Made by a program: the position numbers and the translations under genes. Positions 41,183 through 42,781 of a stretch of DNA of 42,781 bases are shown in pieces (positions within the stretch are counted from its first letter, which is position 1; each line of letters starts with the position of its first letter). Origin of the DNA: an uncultured Bacteroidia bacterium (GTDB lineage Bacteria > Bacteroidota > Bacteroidia > Bacteroidales > UBA932). The stretch covers positions 1 to 42,781 of the forward strand of contig CACZEU010000005.1 in assembly GCA_902780175.1 (NCBI GenBank), written 5' to 3'. The notes under the pieces are model-generated. The model was given only the letters and a program-made list of their open reading frames with translations, made no database searches and was not told the origin of the DNA.

Positions 41183-42482
41183 CATACTGCTGTCGGCCCT
41201 GCTGCTGACGGCCGGCGGCCTGGGCCTCTCCGCCCAGACCTTCGGAAGCTACACTCCGTACTCCATATTCGGCATAGGAGACCTCGCCACCCCCGGCACT
41301 GCCTACAACAAGTCGATGGGCGGCGTAGGCATCGCATCCCGCAACCACAGGTTCCTCAATCCGCTCAATCCTGCCGCCGTCACCGCAAGGGACACCCTGG
41401 CGTTCATGGCTGATTATTCCATCATCCAGGACAACAAGATGTTCCGCCAGGGCGACATGCGTTCCGCCTCCAATACCGCCAACATCGGCGACCTCATGAT
41501 ATCCTTCCCCATCTGGCGTTCCTCCGCCATGATGGTCGGCATCATGCCTATGAGCAGCACCGGCTACGGCTACAGCTACAGTTTCTCCGACCCGGCCCTC
41601 ATCGGCCGCACCGGGAACATCGATTATTCAGCAAAGGGCCAGGGCAGCCTGTATCAGCTTTACGCCGCCGCCGGAGTCACATTCTGGCGCAGGCTTTCCC
41701 TCGGAGCGGAATTCATCTATTACTTCGGAAAGATCAACAAATCTTTCACCGAATCCTTCTCCGACGCATCCTACAACGGCGCCTCCAACGGCCACATCCT
41801 GCAACTCAGCGCCCCCGCGGGCAAGTTCGGCCTGCAGTATGAGCAGCCCATCGGCACCAAGGCGTCCCTTACCGTCGGGGCCACTTACCGCACCGCCGCC
41901 AATATCGGGGGTCACACGGAGCACTACCGCTATTCCACCGGTTCGGCACAGCCCGATACCCTTTATCACAGTCTCGGCACCCCCCAGGGCCTCAGGATTG
42001 CAAGCGAGCAGGGCATAGGCCTGAGTTTCCGTTACGCCGACAAGTTCCAGGCAGAATTCGACTACACCCGTTCCGACTGGCGCTCCTCGGGTCTGGACAA
42101 CGCCGAGGGCTTCACCGGCAACCTCGCGGCCACCGGCGGCAAGTCCGTATTCACCGCTTCCGTTTCCGAATCATACCGCCTCGGGGTAGAATATATCCCC
42201 AACCGCAACGACATACGCTACTACTGGCGCAAGATATCATATCGCGCAGGAGCCTATTGGAAAAACGACTATTTCCTGCTCGACGGCAACCCCGTAAACT
42301 CCTTCGGAATCACCCTCGGAGCCACCTTGCCCGTCTTCCGCTGGTACAACGGAATCACTTTTGGCATAGACTTTGGACAAAGGGGTTCCTTGAAGAACAA
42401 TATGATCCAGGAGAGATACATAAATTTCTCGGTCGGATTCAACCTATTCGACATCTGGTTCCAGAAGTTCGCGTACGATTAG
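41160..42482 (+). CDS. Outer-membrane beta-barrel protein of the coaX cluster
   Basis: About 440 residues. The signal peptide runs to SAQ (LLSALLLTAGGLGLSAQTFGSYTPYS). The mature part is rich in alternating barrel strands (GYGYSYSFSDPALIG, SLGAEFIYYFGKIN, FGIDFGQRGSLKNN). Bacteroidota genomes often place such a FadL/porin-like protein after coaX. The start may be ATG 41154 or 41160; both overlap coaX. The ligand is unknown. Confidence 0.78.
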   Translation: MSGRKLRSILLSALLLTAGGLGLSAQTFGSYTPYSIFGIGDLATPGTAYNKSMGGVGIASRNHRFLNPLNPAAVTARDTLAFMADYSIIQDNKMFRQGDMRSASNTANIGDLMISFPIWRSSAMMVGIMPMSSTGYGYSYSFSDPALIGRTGNIDYSAKGQGSLYQLYAAAGVTFWRRLSLGAEFIYYFGKINKSFTESFSDASYNGASNGHILQLSAPAGKFGLQYEQPIGTKASLTVGATYRTAANIGGHTEHYRYSTGSAQPDTLYHSLGTPQGLRIASEQGIGLSFRYADKFQAEFDYTRSDWRSSGLDNAEGFTGNLAATGGKSVFTASVSESYRLGVEYIPNRNDIRYYWRKISYRAGAYWKNDYFLLDGNPVNSFGITLGATLPVFRWYNGITFGIDFGQRGSLKNNMIQERYINFSVGFNLFDIWFQKFAYD

Positions 42483-42507
42483 TTAAACAAAATAAAGACC
42501 GATCGAT

Positions 42508-42781
42508 ATGAAAAAAGTATTTTTAGCAGCAATCAGCCTGATGGTGGTTCTCCCTTCGGTACGCCTGTCCGCACAGATGGACATGAGCAAGTACGGCGAG
42601 AACGCGGAAGAGTGCGTGAAGTACCTTTCCTATTACACCGAGTATTATAAGCAGAAGAATTACGATGATGCCATCACCCGCGCTGAGACGCAGATAGGGA
42701 CCCGCCCGCCTGCGGAGGTCGGGGGAAGCCTGGTAAAAAGCTGCCTGAGGGCGTATGCGGCGGCCTCTATCCACTTGAACA
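42508..42781 (+). CDS. Secreted protein after the outer-membrane protein (partial; TPR-like position)
   Basis: The frame runs off the window after 91 codons. It has a signal peptide (MKKVFLAAISLMVVLPSVRLSAQ) and a helical segment YLSYYTEYYKQKNYDDAIT that looks like the first TPR repeat of the periplasmic protein usually found after this gene. The sequence after DDAIT (RAETQIGTRPPAEVGG) is unlike the WRKA... continuation I would expect, so a frameshift here cannot be ruled out. Confidence 0.6.
   Translation, partial: MKKVFLAAISLMVVLPSVRLSAQMDMSKYGENAEECVKYLSYYTEYYKQKNYDDAITRAETQIGTRPPAEVGGSLVKSCLRAYAAASIHLN

Overview
The window is chromosomal DNA of a member of the Bacteroidota, most likely an uncultured gut-type Bacteroidales. 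Three things point there. Promoters carry the Bacteroidota -7 element TAnnTTTG, sometimes with a TTG about 19-20 bases upstream. The gene content is typical: serine palmitoyltransferase, fused SecDF, DUF4923, a C10 (streptopain-type) protease, BACON-like lipoprotein and coaX followed by an outer-membrane protein. Most genes are fairly GC-rich with C-ending codons. No tool was run; all family calls come from motifs and remembered homologues.

Layout. 1-503: start of an unknown gene, a branched inverted repeat and tRNA-Gly(GCC). 503-7128 (+): GATE-domain membrane protein, then an overlapping string of serine palmitoyltransferase, SDR reductase, MalQ and glycyl-tRNA synthetase. 7129-7527: two adjoining structured repeats. 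7528-13124: SecDF, a degenerate ThiL-like protein, DUF4923 protein, a repeat-rich gap and a small secreted protein on the minus strand. 13179-17057: dnaE. 17058-23075 (-): an accessory island with a C10 protease and its lipoprotein partner, a DUF1703-type ATPase/nuclease cassette and a LytS/LytTR two-component system. 23076-26571 (-): a tight operon of dipeptide epimerase, sufS, sufE, sufT-like and folK. 26769-29717: ruvA, two parS-like sites, mnmG and ybeY. 29822-32771 (+): tonB-like, hflX, a membrane protein and a lipoprotein. 32944-36754 (-): frdB, frdA and ruvB. 37241-end (+): mfd, coaX, an outer-membrane protein and a partial gene.

The most interesting signals are two. First, a direct-repeat motif with a strict 21-bp period (TGAA...GTCATTT...GGG.TGAA) lies just upstream of the promoters of three transcription units: the LytS/LytTR operon, the DUF1703 ATPase and the C10 protease. 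This is the architecture of LytTR operators, so the island looks like a self-contained regulon. It may include a 26-residue secreted-peptide candidate ahead of the kinase. The ATPase is flanked by 112-bp repeats made of the lytTR gene end plus this operator, which suggests effector cassettes are exchanged through that shared sequence.

Second, four intergenic elements (7238-7418, 12419-12558, 26591-26718, 37008-37161) share a conserved core, CCCTCCCA-hairpin-GGGCCCCTCCC-hairpin with a GGG loop, but have unrelated yet nearly perfectly paired outer arms of 25-39 bp. The stems change in a compensated way while the single-stranded parts are conserved. This marks a family of structured elements acting as RNA or single-stranded DNA. 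Further branched inverted repeats of other sequence lie at 178-319, 7157-7229, 12306-12413 and 32788-32937.
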